Numbered from the stretch's first letter, positions 7,327-17,136 are shown. The stretch: 64,000 nucleotides of DNA from Collimonas arenae (GCF_001584165.1 NZ_CP013233.1:1674001-1738000); one strand, 5' to 3'. Made by a program: numbers and translations. The notes: generated by a model from the sequence alone, not told the origin.

Positions 7327-10122
7327 ATGCCACAGCCATCCAGACAAGCTTTAGCTGAAAAAAAGAAAGCGCTGATTCAGCGTGTTCTTGCCGCTCATAC
7401 CAACAAAAAGGGTAAGAATGTCTCTGAAAATCCAAACGAAAAGGTTCTTGCTGTCGAAACGGCGGCACCTTCAGTTTTAACGGCGGATGCATGGGATATA
7501 GCGAAAGAACGATACGGCGAAGCACAAGTACCGATTTTTCGGGAGGGGGAAGTTGGCGAAAGCGGCGCGTCCCCTGGGCTTATCCAATTGGTGAATGCCT
7601 ATTTAGAGGTGGCTAGAACCAAAGAACGACGCATCCTAATGCTTTGGCCAACGGCACCTCAAACTTTACTCCCTATCCATACGCTAGCAACTCTTGAACG
7701 CTGGCAGTCGGGAGACAAAAAGGGCATCCGGGGCTTAACGTTTCCCGCCAAGTCCAATGTGTTTCATCCGCTCAATCATCTACATTTTGACAGGGAAAAA
7801 ATTTTATCCCTTGCCCGCGAACTTATCGAACATAGTAATCAATCTAATATTTCGGTAACTCGAGGCATGCAAGACAAGGATGCATATCTTATGGCCTTGG
7901 CGAGTCTAAAGCCAGGGCATGAGGAGCAGTTCAATCCAACTATTGGTGAGCTTCTTCCTCGCTTTTATGCTGGTGTCGAGTTTCGCAAATGGGAGTCGTG
8001 CTCCGGGAATTTGCTAGAGAATATTGCTGCACGGCTTAAACGCAGAGTCCACAAGAAGGCTCTTAGCGCGAACTGTGACGCCATTGGCGACCCCAAAACG
8101 GCACCTGACGCGATGTTCGCTATCGACGGCCGACTATCACGGGACAAGCTGCGAGCGGCACTTGTTGCGCTCGAAAAAAATGGCCGGCCTGACGTCGTCC
8201 TCGTCAATGCCACCCGCCATATTCGGAAAGGTGAACGAAGCTGGCTCACGGAAATTGCGCGTTTCTGCTTGCTTGTGGAAGAGGTCTTTACTGAGGATGA
8301 CCGACCTGGCGTACTTGTTATAACTGATGAGCCTCATGCTGCTTATCGATTGCGCGAAAAATTGGTCGAGCTAAACAGCAAAAGGGACCGGGAATATAAA
8401 TGGAAAAACTCGCGAGAATACTGGATTTCCGCAGTATGTAATGGTGTTCGCGGAGATGGGCTTCTTCCCCCTGGCGTCGGAACTGTAGCTACCCCGGTCC
8501 CGCGCGAATTCAAAGTGGAGACAGTCGATACGGAAGCTAATCGTGTAATCAATCGGCTGTTCCGAATCGCCAGCAAAATTCCCGGAGGCAAAGAGGTGGC
8601 ACAGCCGGTCCTGGACGCAGCGGCGTACCTGTCCAGACTAGCTGCTTTGCCATGTGGTGTTTCTACGCTTGTCGATTGGCTTTCGACTACCTCTACCTCG
8701 GACCACGCAAGACGAGTGTATAGCTGGGCGACCTTCCATTCTGCATTAACCGCATTTGAAAAGAGCGGCGATTGTGGGGCAGTGCAACGGGATATCCAAG
8801 AATGCTTAAAGCTTGGTTCGACACTATATGAAAACTACCAGAACGCCACTCCCTTCGCATTACGACTAACTAGCCTAGTTGGACATTTGGCAGAAACAAA
8901 AAAACAGCGAATTGTAATTGTCTACACCAGTTCGATTTATCGGCGCCTATCCGAGAAATTTTTAACTCAATATGGCGAATATCCTGGGGCTGTTCAGTTT
9001 GCGAAATTCTCAGATCGAGTTCAATTCATTCTCTCCGTACAACTTGAAGATTTTTTGCCGAATATTGGCGACGCAAAACTTATTTTTGCCGGGTTAGACG
9101 ACGATGGCTTGCGATTGCTGATGATGGACAATCGGATTGAAAAAGATACCGTCATTCTCCTAACTCAGCGCGCCGGCCAGTACCTAAAAGCCGTTATGCG
9201 CCCGCTCGTGGATAATTTTGACGCATTCAAACAATTGAAGCCGCGGATGGAATCAATTTTGCGCCAATTGCAGTCGCTTCCAGATGACAAGAGCATCCTA
9301 TCATTCGGGGACTTTGTTTTGCCAGTATTCCGAACTGAATTGATGGCCGAAAGCACAAATGGAAGCGACGCTTCGGACCCAGATGCCTGCAGAATTTTCT
9401 TGGAAGGCGGCCAAGTCATATATCGTCGTCCGTCGCACCATGTTTATGTGTACGACCCAGCTAGCGAGCATGCTACCGAACGCGGCTTCCGTACCTGCGA
9501 AGTGCAGACGCTTCAGGTGGGGGACAAACTGTTCTTTATGTCAGCGGAGTTGCGTGAACTTGTGGAGTCCGTCCTCAAGGAGGCAGGCGTCCCCATTGAG
9601 CATGATAAAAATTTCGAGTCCGCGCTTCGGGACTATCACCAATTTATAAGCAAAAGACTTCAGGAACGTTTTCCAGGCAAAACTCTGACCGACCAAGTCC
9701 GCCAACTAAGGGAGTCAATTCTTGAGGCTAACCCCAAGCTGGCAAAGGAATTGCCGGCGGCGCTTTCAGTAAAGCATTGGGTTAATCTCGGAGAATCCGC
9801 TGATACACCCTTTGAGAACTTACAGCCGCAGGCTCCAATGAAAAAAACGCATTTCGTCGCGTTCTCGCAAGCTCTTGGCCTCAGCAGCCTTGAAGCTGCC
9901 TACTATTGGCAGCGAGTGATTATGCCTGTTCGTAATGCCAGACGATTAGATGGCCGGCATGTTTCCGACCTATACGCATACATGTTGCTGCAACCAGAGT
10001 CGGCCATGTTGAACGGCAATATCAAGTCCGCAACGATAAAATTGCTATTCACCAAAGCTAGAGACAATGTTGCAACAGTTGAGTCAATAGTTTTCCCTTC
10101 CGAGGCCGAGAATAATGAGTGA
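7327..10122 (+). CDS. Large defence-island protein, DrmE-like candidate
   Basis: A 931-aa soluble protein with no Walker, nuclease or methyltransferase motif that I can see. The N-terminal ~60 residues are charged and low-complexity. The middle (about 270-370) contains strand-helix segments such as DVVLVNATRHI and GVLVITDEPHA that look like a Rossmann or degenerate helicase core. The C-terminal 90 residues (an AAYYWQRVIMPVRNARR-like stretch, then YAYMLLQPESA) resemble the tail of large DISARM-associated proteins of the DrmE type. Its stop overlaps the helicase start by 8 bases, so it belongs to the same operon. I infer a structural or scaffolding subunit. The family name is not certain. Confidence 0.6.
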   Translation: MPQPSRQALAEKKKALIQRVLAAHTNKKGKNVSENPNEKVLAVETAAPSVLTADAWDIAKERYGEAQVPIFREGEVGESGASPGLIQLVNAYLEVARTKERRILMLWPTAPQTLLPIHTLATLERWQSGDKKGIRGLTFPAKSNVFHPLNHLHFDREKILSLARELIEHSNQSNISVTRGMQDKDAYLMALASLKPGHEEQFNPTIGELLPRFYAGVEFRKWESCSGNLLENIAARLKRRVHKKALSANCDAIGDPKTAPDAMFAIDGRLSRDKLRAALVALEKNGRPDVVLVNATRHIRKGERSWLTEIARFCLLVEEVFTEDDRPGVLVITDEPHAAYRLREKLVELNSKRDREYKWKNSREYWISAVCNGVRGDGLLPPGVGTVATPVPREFKVETVDTEANRVINRLFRIASKIPGGKEVAQPVLDAAAYLSRLAALPCGVSTLVDWLSTTSTSDHARRVYSWATFHSALTAFEKSGDCGAVQRDIQECLKLGSTLYENYQNATPFALRLTSLVGHLAETKKQRIVIVYTSSIYRRLSEKFLTQYGEYPGAVQFAKFSDRVQFILSVQLEDFLPNIGDAKLIFAGLDDDGLRLLMMDNRIEKDTVILLTQRAGQYLKAVMRPLVDNFDAFKQLKPRMESILRQLQSLPDDKSILSFGDFVLPVFRTELMAESTNGSDASDPDACRIFLEGGQVIYRRPSHHVYVYDPASEHATERGFRTCEVQTLQVGDKLFFMSAELRELVESVLKEAGVPIEHDKNFESALRDYHQFISKRLQERFPGKTLTDQVRQLRESILEANPKLAKELPAALSVKHWVNLGESADTPFENLQPQAPMKKTHFVAFSQALGLSSLEAAYYWQRVIMPVRNARRLDGRHVSDLYAYMLLQPESAMLNGNIKSATIKLLFTKARDNVATVESIVFPSEAENNE

Positions 10123-13100
10123 GCCAGTCTTGCGGGTAAATCCTACCCAAATCTCCACAACGCTAAAAGAGGCTGTTGTCGATGCGCTGCTGAATATGAC
10201 ACATGCGCACATTAGCGGCGCAGGTGCATTTGGGAAGCAGCTATATGGTGCCCGCCCTCGTACGACCCTCAATTCGGGTTTTCTTTTGCCACAAAAAAAT
10301 GACTCTGGCGGCGATGAAGTAACGTCCCCCATCTGGATTTCATCACATGGACTTCAGCTGCAGGTGACTTCCGGACTCGACTCGGCCATCACCGTTAAGC
10401 CGTATCTCTCTGTCTACGTCCGCATTCTCCCCGATGAGTCGGATTTGGCTAAACCAAACTGCCGGTTGAGTTTCCGGCTACGACGTGACATTTTCACTTC
10501 TGTGCGCGATGCAATCCGCTCTCGAGAAGACGATGAATGGGAAAAGATAAAGGGGAGTTACCCATCTCGTTACAAGCATCCGGACTGGCCTCGGATTCGG
10601 AATGAAATTCGAGACAAAGTTTACACTGAGCGCAACATCCCGCTTAACCTATCGACGCTTGAAAGCGAGGAGCCAGCTCAAGACGACAGTTCTCAGGCTG
10701 ACGACGGTGCCGTAGAGGCCGGCGTGGTCACGGATGGAGTTACGCCAGTCTCCATTCGGGACGAGGATTTTGAGCCACTTACTATCCCACATAAATGGCT
10801 TCGGCTTGACGTGTCATTGCCAGAATTTTGTTTTGCTCCCAACAATGGGGCCGCTGCCGTAGAAATTGCAGCAAGCCAGCATGCAGAACTCATGAATGCC
10901 GCCCTAGAGCAATATCTGAAAGCATGGGCAGATGGCCCCGAAGGTAAGCAGTGGGGATACCGCCATATGCCAGTTAGGCCTAGCCAGTACAAGCGCTGGA
11001 GCGCCTTTTTAGATGATATTCGCAGTTCTCAAGAATCAGTCGTTCTACCGCAAATTCAGCTGGCGTGGAATGTACAGGTGGCTCAGGATTGGCTGGACCA
11101 GACTGGTCTGAACGTACTCATCGCTCTGGAGAATCGCAGCATCGAGTCACGCCAGCAAGTCGACAATACCGACCAAGCTGTGTTCCTTGTGGAGCTCGAG
11201 GTACACATGCCAAGCACGCTGCATCGTAACCTCAAGCTTGAGCGGGTGGAACCATCGTATCGCTATAACCGCTACCTGCGATATTCAGCGATGGGTCACA
11301 ATGGTGGCGTAAAAGCCATCTCGGCAGACAACGATAGCACGGTTCTTCGTACCACTTGGGCGCCACGCTATGTTCAACCACGCATTGTTCCCACCTCGGG
11401 AAATAGCATCAACCGGCATGTGCGTGCACTGGGTAAAGCTGAAGGATTTGCGGGCGTAGTACCTATCGTTGCCGCTATGCGCGATTGGCTGGCCGAGCAG
11501 CCAAACAAGATTGACCCCACAGATGGGCTGGACAAGTCTGATATCACCTCCATCGAACGTGAAACTGAAAAATTTAAGGAAGACCTTCAGAAATGGGGCA
11601 ACGAGATAGCCTCAATTGAAACGGGCATTGAGCTTCTGAAAGAGTCACGGGCGGCCTGGTCGGCGCGCGGCAAGCAGACGGATAATAAGGCCATCGTCTT
11701 TGAAGCTTGGCTTGCCATGAATGAATCCATGGCGAACTTTATGCAAAAACGGTTTAAGAACGACGACGGTGAATGGCGCCTGTTTCAGCTTGCCTTCATA
11801 ATCGCGAATATTCCGGCCTTGGCTTCCCGTATTCCTGAATTCAAGCATTACTACAACGCAGCACGGGATGACTCTGTTACGTTGCTGTACTTTGCCACGG
11901 GTGGTGGGAAGTCCGAAGCCTTCTTCGGTCTACTTATTTTCAATCTCTTGCTGGACCGCTTGCGAGGAAAGTTAACTGGCGTTACTGCGATGCTGCGTTA
12001 TCCGCTGCGGCTTCTTACTATCCAACAGGCTCAACGCTGCGCAAAAGTACTGGCGCAAGCTGAACTCGTCCGCAGAAAATACGGCTATCCGGGCGACCCA
12101 CTATCCATCGGATTTTGGGTGGGAAGTGGGGGCTCGCCCAATCACCATAGCACCAAAGGCGTGAGCAGCATCAAAGAAATAGAGGAAGTGTTTCCCGACA
12201 AGACGTCGGAGGAAAAATTGCTGGACACAGACCCGAAATACAGAAGCGCGGTCCATGCTTGGAACAAGATTCCGTCTTGCCCTTTCTGCGACGCTATGAC
12301 GACTTTGCGTCGCTTCCCAGCGCAGGGAGGCACCATCGCGCACGTGTGCTCCAATCGGGATTGCCCGTCCAATGACGGCGACTGGAAGCCGCTGCCTTTT
12401 TATATCTGTGATGAAGATATTTACGACCTTGCACCTTCAGTGTTGTTGGGCACAGTCGATAAGCTGGCGCTCATCGGCCACTCCTCGGGAACAATTCGCC
12501 GTGTGTACGGGATGCTTGGCGCGGCCCCTTGGCGAAATCCCAGTACCAAGCGCCTAAAGATTCCGCTTAAAAAAGACCTCGAAAAGGGATATGCGGCATG
12601 TGGATATGAGCCACTTTCGCCAGCCTATGCCAATGGAGTTAAACACTTTCATGACCCATTTCCAAGTTTGATAATTCAGGATGAGGCGCACTTGCTCGAC
12701 GAATCGCTGGGCACTTTTGCCGGGCTATTCGAATCGACTTTGGACGCTATTTTTTCGCATATGTTTAAGCCATTGGCTAACATCGTCGCGCAAAGCCCAA
12801 ACCACCTGCGCCGACGAGCAAAGGTCATTGCCGCATCAGCAACTGTCTCAGAGCCTGAACGCCAACTGGAGCACCTGTATCAACGTGAAATTCCAGCATC
12901 TCAGTTCCCGCATCCTGGCCCGACGCTGTATGACTCTTTCTATGCCGTTCCAGACGAGCCTGACAGCGCCGAAGTTAGCCGGGCCAAGCAACTTGAACCA
13001 GAGGTTCGCTCCCCTCAGGCGCGGGTGTATTGCGGGTTCATGACAAACGGGAAGCCGCATACGGCAACGAGCGTAGCCGTCCTCTCGAACTTCCACCTCT

Positions 13101-14269
13101 GCATTAGTCGCCTGTTCACCGGTCTAGTTGACGGAGACCAGAAGATGCAGCAAACAATGCGCCAAAGCTTGCAGGATTGCGTAAGCTCTGGGCCACTTCA
13201 GGAGTTGCACCAGCAAGTGCTCGGCACAGCTAGTATCAGCGAGATTGCCACAATGGTCGACTTGCACAGAATTGCCCTGACTTATGTCACGAACAAAAAG
13301 GGTGGTGACCAAATCATGGCCGCCGAACACGAGGAAACCCGGAAACGCCACCTCAACGGCGACGTCCCACTCGATAACCTCGATACACGGCTCATCACAG
13401 GCTCGGTTGACCAGGGTGAGATTCAGGCTGTTGTACGTGCGGCTCAGGAACGGGACCTGCCAGGCCAACCTTTTACACCTTTGTCGCAGGTGCTCCGGTC
13501 GGTCATCGCAACATCAGCTATTTCACATGGCGTGGATGTGGAAGAATTCAATTCAATGTTTTTTGCCGGGATGCCTTCGGATATCGCGGAGTATATTCAG
13601 GCTTCTTCGCGTGTCGGCCGAACCCACATTGGATTTGTTGTCCTAATTCCGACTCCGCAGCGCAGGCGTGACCGATACATTGTTGAGGTTTTTGACATCT
13701 TCCATCGATTCCTTGAGCGCATGGTGCAACCTGCCGCAATCGACCGCTGGGCTGAAAAGGCTGTTGAGCGAGTGTTCCCGAGTCTGCTGCAGGCTTACCT
13801 GGTCGGAATCGTGCCCACCTGCAAGCTCGTCGAACTTCCAGAAGACGAGAAGACCAAGGTCCCCGATTTCACTTGGGTGCCCGACATTCGAAAGGAGTTT
13901 AACCAGCGTGGTATCAACTTTGTGAAGGAAATTACTCGTTTCATCGAACTAGCCATTGGCTTAAAGGAAGGCTACTGCCCTGAAGGTATTGACCATTATC
14001 GCAAGATGATTGACGACAAGACCTGGTTGATACTGAACCTTTGGACTAGTAGTGCGCTGTATGGCAATGGCCATCTGAAAGCGTATTTCGATGGGCAGAC
14101 GGATTCTATGAACAAACCGATGACATCCCTTCGTGATGTTGACCAAGGGGGTGATATTCGTATGTCGTTCAAGGACGCGCAAGGCAAACGCCAAAAAGCG
14201 AATGAAGTATTTGCTGTTATGGAACTTGTGCGCAATGGGGTTGCTGAAAATGATGACGATGAGACCTGA
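10115..14269 (+). CDS. drmA: DrmA-like SF2 helicase
   Basis: A 1384-aa superfamily II helicase with a long N-terminal region (~560 aa). The motor core has Walker A in ATGGGKSEAFFG (about 594-605), the MLRYPLRLLTIQQ segment characteristic of DrmA relatives, DEAH (855-858), a SAT motif (ASATV, about 907) and motif VI QASSRVGRTH (about 1159). A CxxC...C...C insert (CPFC then CSNRDC, about 728-755) is a likely zinc site between motifs I and II. In DISARM, DrmA with DrmB forms the core that recognises incoming DNA, with ssDNA ends thought to trigger it. It overlaps the upstream gene by 8 bases and is followed after one base by the DUF1998 gene. Intact and probably functional. Confidence 0.85.
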   Translation: MSEPVLRVNPTQISTTLKEAVVDALLNMTHAHISGAGAFGKQLYGARPRTTLNSGFLLPQKNDSGGDEVTSPIWISSHGLQLQVTSGLDSAITVKPYLSVYVRILPDESDLAKPNCRLSFRLRRDIFTSVRDAIRSREDDEWEKIKGSYPSRYKHPDWPRIRNEIRDKVYTERNIPLNLSTLESEEPAQDDSSQADDGAVEAGVVTDGVTPVSIRDEDFEPLTIPHKWLRLDVSLPEFCFAPNNGAAAVEIAASQHAELMNAALEQYLKAWADGPEGKQWGYRHMPVRPSQYKRWSAFLDDIRSSQESVVLPQIQLAWNVQVAQDWLDQTGLNVLIALENRSIESRQQVDNTDQAVFLVELEVHMPSTLHRNLKLERVEPSYRYNRYLRYSAMGHNGGVKAISADNDSTVLRTTWAPRYVQPRIVPTSGNSINRHVRALGKAEGFAGVVPIVAAMRDWLAEQPNKIDPTDGLDKSDITSIERETEKFKEDLQKWGNEIASIETGIELLKESRAAWSARGKQTDNKAIVFEAWLAMNESMANFMQKRFKNDDGEWRLFQLAFIIANIPALASRIPEFKHYYNAARDDSVTLLYFATGGGKSEAFFGLLIFNLLLDRLRGKLTGVTAMLRYPLRLLTIQQAQRCAKVLAQAELVRRKYGYPGDPLSIGFWVGSGGSPNHHSTKGVSSIKEIEEVFPDKTSEEKLLDTDPKYRSAVHAWNKIPSCPFCDAMTTLRRFPAQGGTIAHVCSNRDCPSNDGDWKPLPFYICDEDIYDLAPSVLLGTVDKLALIGHSSGTIRRVYGMLGAAPWRNPSTKRLKIPLKKDLEKGYAACGYEPLSPAYANGVKHFHDPFPSLIIQDEAHLLDESLGTFAGLFESTLDAIFSHMFKPLANIVAQSPNHLRRRAKVIAASATVSEPERQLEHLYQREIPASQFPHPGPTLYDSFYAVPDEPDSAEVSRAKQLEPEVRSPQARVYCGFMTNGKPHTATSVAVLSNFHLCISRLFTGLVDGDQKMQQTMRQSLQDCVSSGPLQELHQQVLGTASISEIATMVDLHRIALTYVTNKKGGDQIMAAEHEETRKRHLNGDVPLDNLDTRLITGSVDQGEIQAVVRAAQERDLPGQPFTPLSQVLRSVIATSAISHGVDVEEFNSMFFAGMPSDIAEYIQASSRVGRTHIGFVVLIPTPQRRRDRYIVEVFDIFHRFLERMVQPAAIDRWAEKAVERVFPSLLQAYLVGIVPTCKLVELPEDEKTKVPDFTWVPDIRKEFNQRGINFVKEITRFIELAIGLKEGYCPEGIDHYRKMIDDKTWLILNLWTSSALYGNGHLKAYFDGQTDSMNKPMTSLRDVDQGGDIRMSFKDAQGKRQKANEVFAVMELVRNGVAENDDDET

Positions 14270-14270
14270 C

Positions 14271-16490
14271 ATGTCAAAGAACAATAATTTTGCAAACGAC
14301 GAAGAAGACCAGAGGCAAATCAGGACGCCTAGCATGTCGCGTTCACGCAATCAACTTGCCGCGGCCTATGCTCCTGGTTCATTTTTTACGTTCGAAGGCG
14401 GTCTCGGGGCTTGCATTTCGATTCCTGACCAGTCTCCGACAGTGGACGAGGCCCAAATCAGCGAGCCAACTCGGGAACAAATTATGCTGCGGCTGCGCGA
14501 AGCGTGGCAGAGTTGGTTTACGCGCGCTTATGACCTTAACACTGGAGAGCGGCATATCGAAGCGCGTCAGTGCATTGATGAAATGTTGCTACGGGAAAAT
14601 GCGCTTAGTCCCTTGGGCGCATCCCATATTTCTTTCGTCAACCCGCTGAAGATGGGGTATGCACCGGCCCCTTTGACCTTTGTATGTAACACCTGCGGCA
14701 TGTTCAAAGGGTATGATTCGGTAGCCGAGGTGGCCAAGGACCAGCATACATTCAAGCCTGATAATTGCCCTGGCCCGACGAAACTCAAGCGTTGCAAATG
14801 GCGTCAGCTCGACGTCATCTTCGTGCATTGGTCTGGCGAGTGGATGCCTGCGACTCCAGGCATGTGGGAGTGGAGTACAAAGACCTCAGACAAAGCTCTA
14901 GTAGGTAAGCAGTGCGCAAGCTGTGGCAGCAGGGATTTCATTCTTCGCACAGATTCACCACGTATTGGCGAATGGGGCTTTGAATGCGCGTCATGCGGAC
15001 ACCGCGAGCGAGCTTCTTGGTTGCAGAACGACCCATTTACAACTGAAGTGTTTCGCGAGAATGGCGGTCGGCGCGTTGGAGAGCGACGCATGGAGCCTAT
15101 TTCCTATCGCGCGTCCTCGGCGTTTTACGCCCAAGCCGAGCAGTTCATCATCTTTTCCGAACGTGACCAAAACTTGCTGGGCTTGCTTGCGGAGCAGAAC
15201 GAGCAGGCCCTTGGCAGTTTCGTCGCCGGTAAATATGGATTCGGCGGTGCTGAGCCGACTTCCGACGAGATGAAGACCATACTTTTGCAAGGTGGGCATG
15301 ACACGGAATGGGAAAGCCACGAGAGCATCTCCGGGATGTTGGATTTGGCACAGAAGTTGGGCGACACCAAAATGGCGTCTACTATCCAAATGGAGCAACG
15401 CAAGCTGATTAGACGCTGGCTGGACTCTGACCCACCTCTTATTCCTGTTAAAAACGAACTCCCGGCGACATTAAAATCTCTAATCCAGCGTCGTTCAGAG
15501 TTCTCGAGTCGGTATGACCCTTTTGTTCTGGCAGTGGAGCATGAAGCTCTTATGCGCAGCAAAGTCTCCCGTACTTCAGCAGACGGCGCCCGTGCTCCGT
15601 TTGTTCGGTTCTACCGACTTGACCAGGACCTTGCTCCAAAAAATGAGCAGGATAAAAAAGCGCAAGAAGACAAAACCCTAGACCTGATGGACAAACTTGG
15701 CCTTGCAGAATTAGGCCTGATTCGCGAGTTTGAACTTTGTCGATTCACACACGGTTACTCCCGCGTTAACCCAAGTCCGGTTATGGAAAAACGCGGCCAG
15801 ATGGTGCCAGTTCGTTTACGGCTCTTCGAGCTACTAAAGAATAACAAGCGCCCCGTCTACGTTGTCAATCAAGCCAATGAGGCCATTCACGTAAGTCTGC
15901 GACCTGAGAATGTTTATACCTGGCTGAAGGCTGTCGGTGTGACGGATTTGCCCGACTGGGACCCCAACGGAACTGTGAAGCTGGGCGGCCGCATCCTTGA
16001 AACAGCTGAACCGTTTGGAAGGTATTTTTCGCATCTTCATCCAGGGGATGCGTCAACATATCGGTATGTGTACACGCTGCTACACAGCTATGCGCACCTA
16101 TTCATGAAAGCAGTAGCTGAGTTTTCTGGCTTGGACCTTGGCTCCCTCGGCGAATACCTCTTTCCAGCTGACCTGTCCTTTGTAATTTACCGAAATGGCA
16201 CGACCATGGACTTGGGTAATCTTTCTTCGCTATGGCGCAACGAAAACAACCGATTCCTGGCCCACTTGCTCGAGCCAGCCTCGCACCGATGCAACTCGGG
16301 TAGTTTGTGTGACTTTGGCGGAGGGGCTTGTCCTGACTGCATCATGGTTCCGGAAACATCTTGTGTAGCGCAGAACCAACTTCTGTCGCGAGCGGTTCTT
16401 CGCGGAGGCTTATCTCCCCGTGAAGACCTAACTCATAAAGACCAGCGGATTCCCGGTTTTCTTGAGGTGGTCAATGGCTCAAATATCTAA
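14271..16490 (+). CDS. drmB: DrmB-like DUF1998 protein
   Basis: A 739-aa protein ending in the DUF1998 domain. It has several zinc-ligand clusters: CNTCG near the N terminus, CASCGSRD and CASCGHRE in the middle, and a cysteine-rich C-terminal cluster (SLCDFGGGACPDC, then SC). HSYAHLFMKA lies just before the terminal domain. DUF1998 proteins partner helicases, and in DISARM DrmB forms a complex with DrmA. The start at 14271 lies one base after the helicase stop. An in-frame ATG at 14259 would overlap the helicase gene. It is the last gene of the operon. No phospholipase-D nuclease gene (DrmC) follows on either strand. Confidence 0.83.
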   Translation: MSKNNNFANDEEDQRQIRTPSMSRSRNQLAAAYAPGSFFTFEGGLGACISIPDQSPTVDEAQISEPTREQIMLRLREAWQSWFTRAYDLNTGERHIEARQCIDEMLLRENALSPLGASHISFVNPLKMGYAPAPLTFVCNTCGMFKGYDSVAEVAKDQHTFKPDNCPGPTKLKRCKWRQLDVIFVHWSGEWMPATPGMWEWSTKTSDKALVGKQCASCGSRDFILRTDSPRIGEWGFECASCGHRERASWLQNDPFTTEVFRENGGRRVGERRMEPISYRASSAFYAQAEQFIIFSERDQNLLGLLAEQNEQALGSFVAGKYGFGGAEPTSDEMKTILLQGGHDTEWESHESISGMLDLAQKLGDTKMASTIQMEQRKLIRRWLDSDPPLIPVKNELPATLKSLIQRRSEFSSRYDPFVLAVEHEALMRSKVSRTSADGARAPFVRFYRLDQDLAPKNEQDKKAQEDKTLDLMDKLGLAELGLIREFELCRFTHGYSRVNPSPVMEKRGQMVPVRLRLFELLKNNKRPVYVVNQANEAIHVSLRPENVYTWLKAVGVTDLPDWDPNGTVKLGGRILETAEPFGRYFSHLHPGDASTYRYVYTLLHSYAHLFMKAVAEFSGLDLGSLGEYLFPADLSFVIYRNGTTMDLGNLSSLWRNENNRFLAHLLEPASHRCNSGSLCDFGGGACPDCIMVPETSCVAQNQLLSRAVLRGGLSPREDLTHKDQRIPGFLEVVNGSNI

Positions 16491-16524
16491 TCGGCTAATG
16501 GGTGACCCACGTATAGACCACAAT

Positions 16525-16546
16525 CCCACTCAATATAGTGAGTGGG
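16525..16546. terminator. Stem-loop after the defence operon
   Basis: CCCACTCA and TGAGTGGG form a perfect 8-bp stem with a 6-base loop, 35 bp after the DUF1998 stop. There is no U-run on the plus strand, so it may be a weak or bidirectional terminator between two convergent operons. It also sits at the apparent right edge of the defence island. Confidence 0.5.
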
Positions 16547-16561
16547 AGATTGGAGTGATCG

Positions 16562-16729
16562 TCAACAGGCCAGGATGACCTCGGGGCCGTCGTCGCCCAA
16601 GCGGATGATCGGCGCCGAGTAGTCGTTATATATTTCGTGCGGCCAGTCCCAGTCCTGCTTCGGTGGCCGCATGGCAGACACTATCGACGGTAGCCGGTCC
16701 CGCGGCGTGGCATTGTAATTTGTACACAT
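16562..16729 (-). pseudogene. Truncated SRAP (YedK/HMCES-type) gene
   Basis: This 55-codon frame begins Met-Cys-Thr-Asn-Tyr-Asn, the N terminus expected of SOS response-associated peptidase proteins. Their Cys2 forms a covalent link to abasic sites in single-stranded DNA. The next ~50 residues (RPPKQDWDWPHEIYNDYSAP, then IIR) match the family's first conserved block. The frame then stops after VILAC, where family members run to more than 200 residues. The remaining catalytic parts are missing, so it is a remnant. It lies 29 bp downstream of the 113-aa gene under a LexA box, which fits the SOS association of the family. The truncation point coincides with the island edge. Confidence 0.75.
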
Positions 16730-16758
16730 AATTCGGATCTCGCAGTTGCGTTTCCGAT

Positions 16759-17100
16759 CTAGTCTACCTGCGCGGCGACTTTTTGTTGAGTCGTCAGTTC
16801 CAATACCTTAACCTTCCAGCTTTGGGAAAAGGATCGCTGCAGCACCTCATCTGTCTGGATGCCGGTTATTAGAATATGGTTGTTATAAATCCATGTGACC
16901 GCGGCGTCTTGAAGCGGCGACAGCGAATCGAATCCACCATTTAGCAACCGCGCTACGAGAGTAGGGCGATCTGCAGAACCATCGCTCGGCTTGCGCTCAA
17001 CGCGGAGCTCTTCGCTCACGCAATTCATCCTACGCTTGATCAATTCGTTTCGGGTGAGTAAGCGCCCCTCATCCCAAAGACTTTCCACTATGACAAACAT
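16759..17100 (-). CDS. Small SOS-operon protein of unknown function
   Basis: A 113-aa soluble protein (starts MFVIVESLWDEGRLL; contains DAAVTWIYNNHILITG) with no catalytic motif I recognise. It is the first gene of a minus-strand operon whose second gene is the truncated SRAP gene. A strong LexA-type operator lies 17 bp upstream of its ATG. I infer expression after DNA damage and a possible accessory role in damage tolerance. The function is otherwise unknown. Its composition matches the chromosome better than the adjacent defence genes. Confidence 0.7.
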   Translation of the reverse strand: MFVIVESLWDEGRLLTRNELIKRRMNCVSEELRVERKPSDGSADRPTLVARLLNGGFDSLSPLQDAAVTWIYNNHILITGIQTDEVLQRSFSQSWKVKVLELTTQQKVAAQVD

Positions 17101-17116
17101 TCTGTTGCTTCAAAAA

Positions 17117-17136
17117 TACTGTATGGATGAACAGTG
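17117..17136 (-). promoter_or_regulatory. LexA (SOS) box
   Basis: TACTGTATGGATGAACAGTG has the CTGT-N8-ACAG core of LexA operators with the flanking TA and GTG close to consensus. It sits 17 bp upstream of the 113-aa gene and would repress that gene and the SRAP remnant until DNA damage. Confidence 0.8.
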
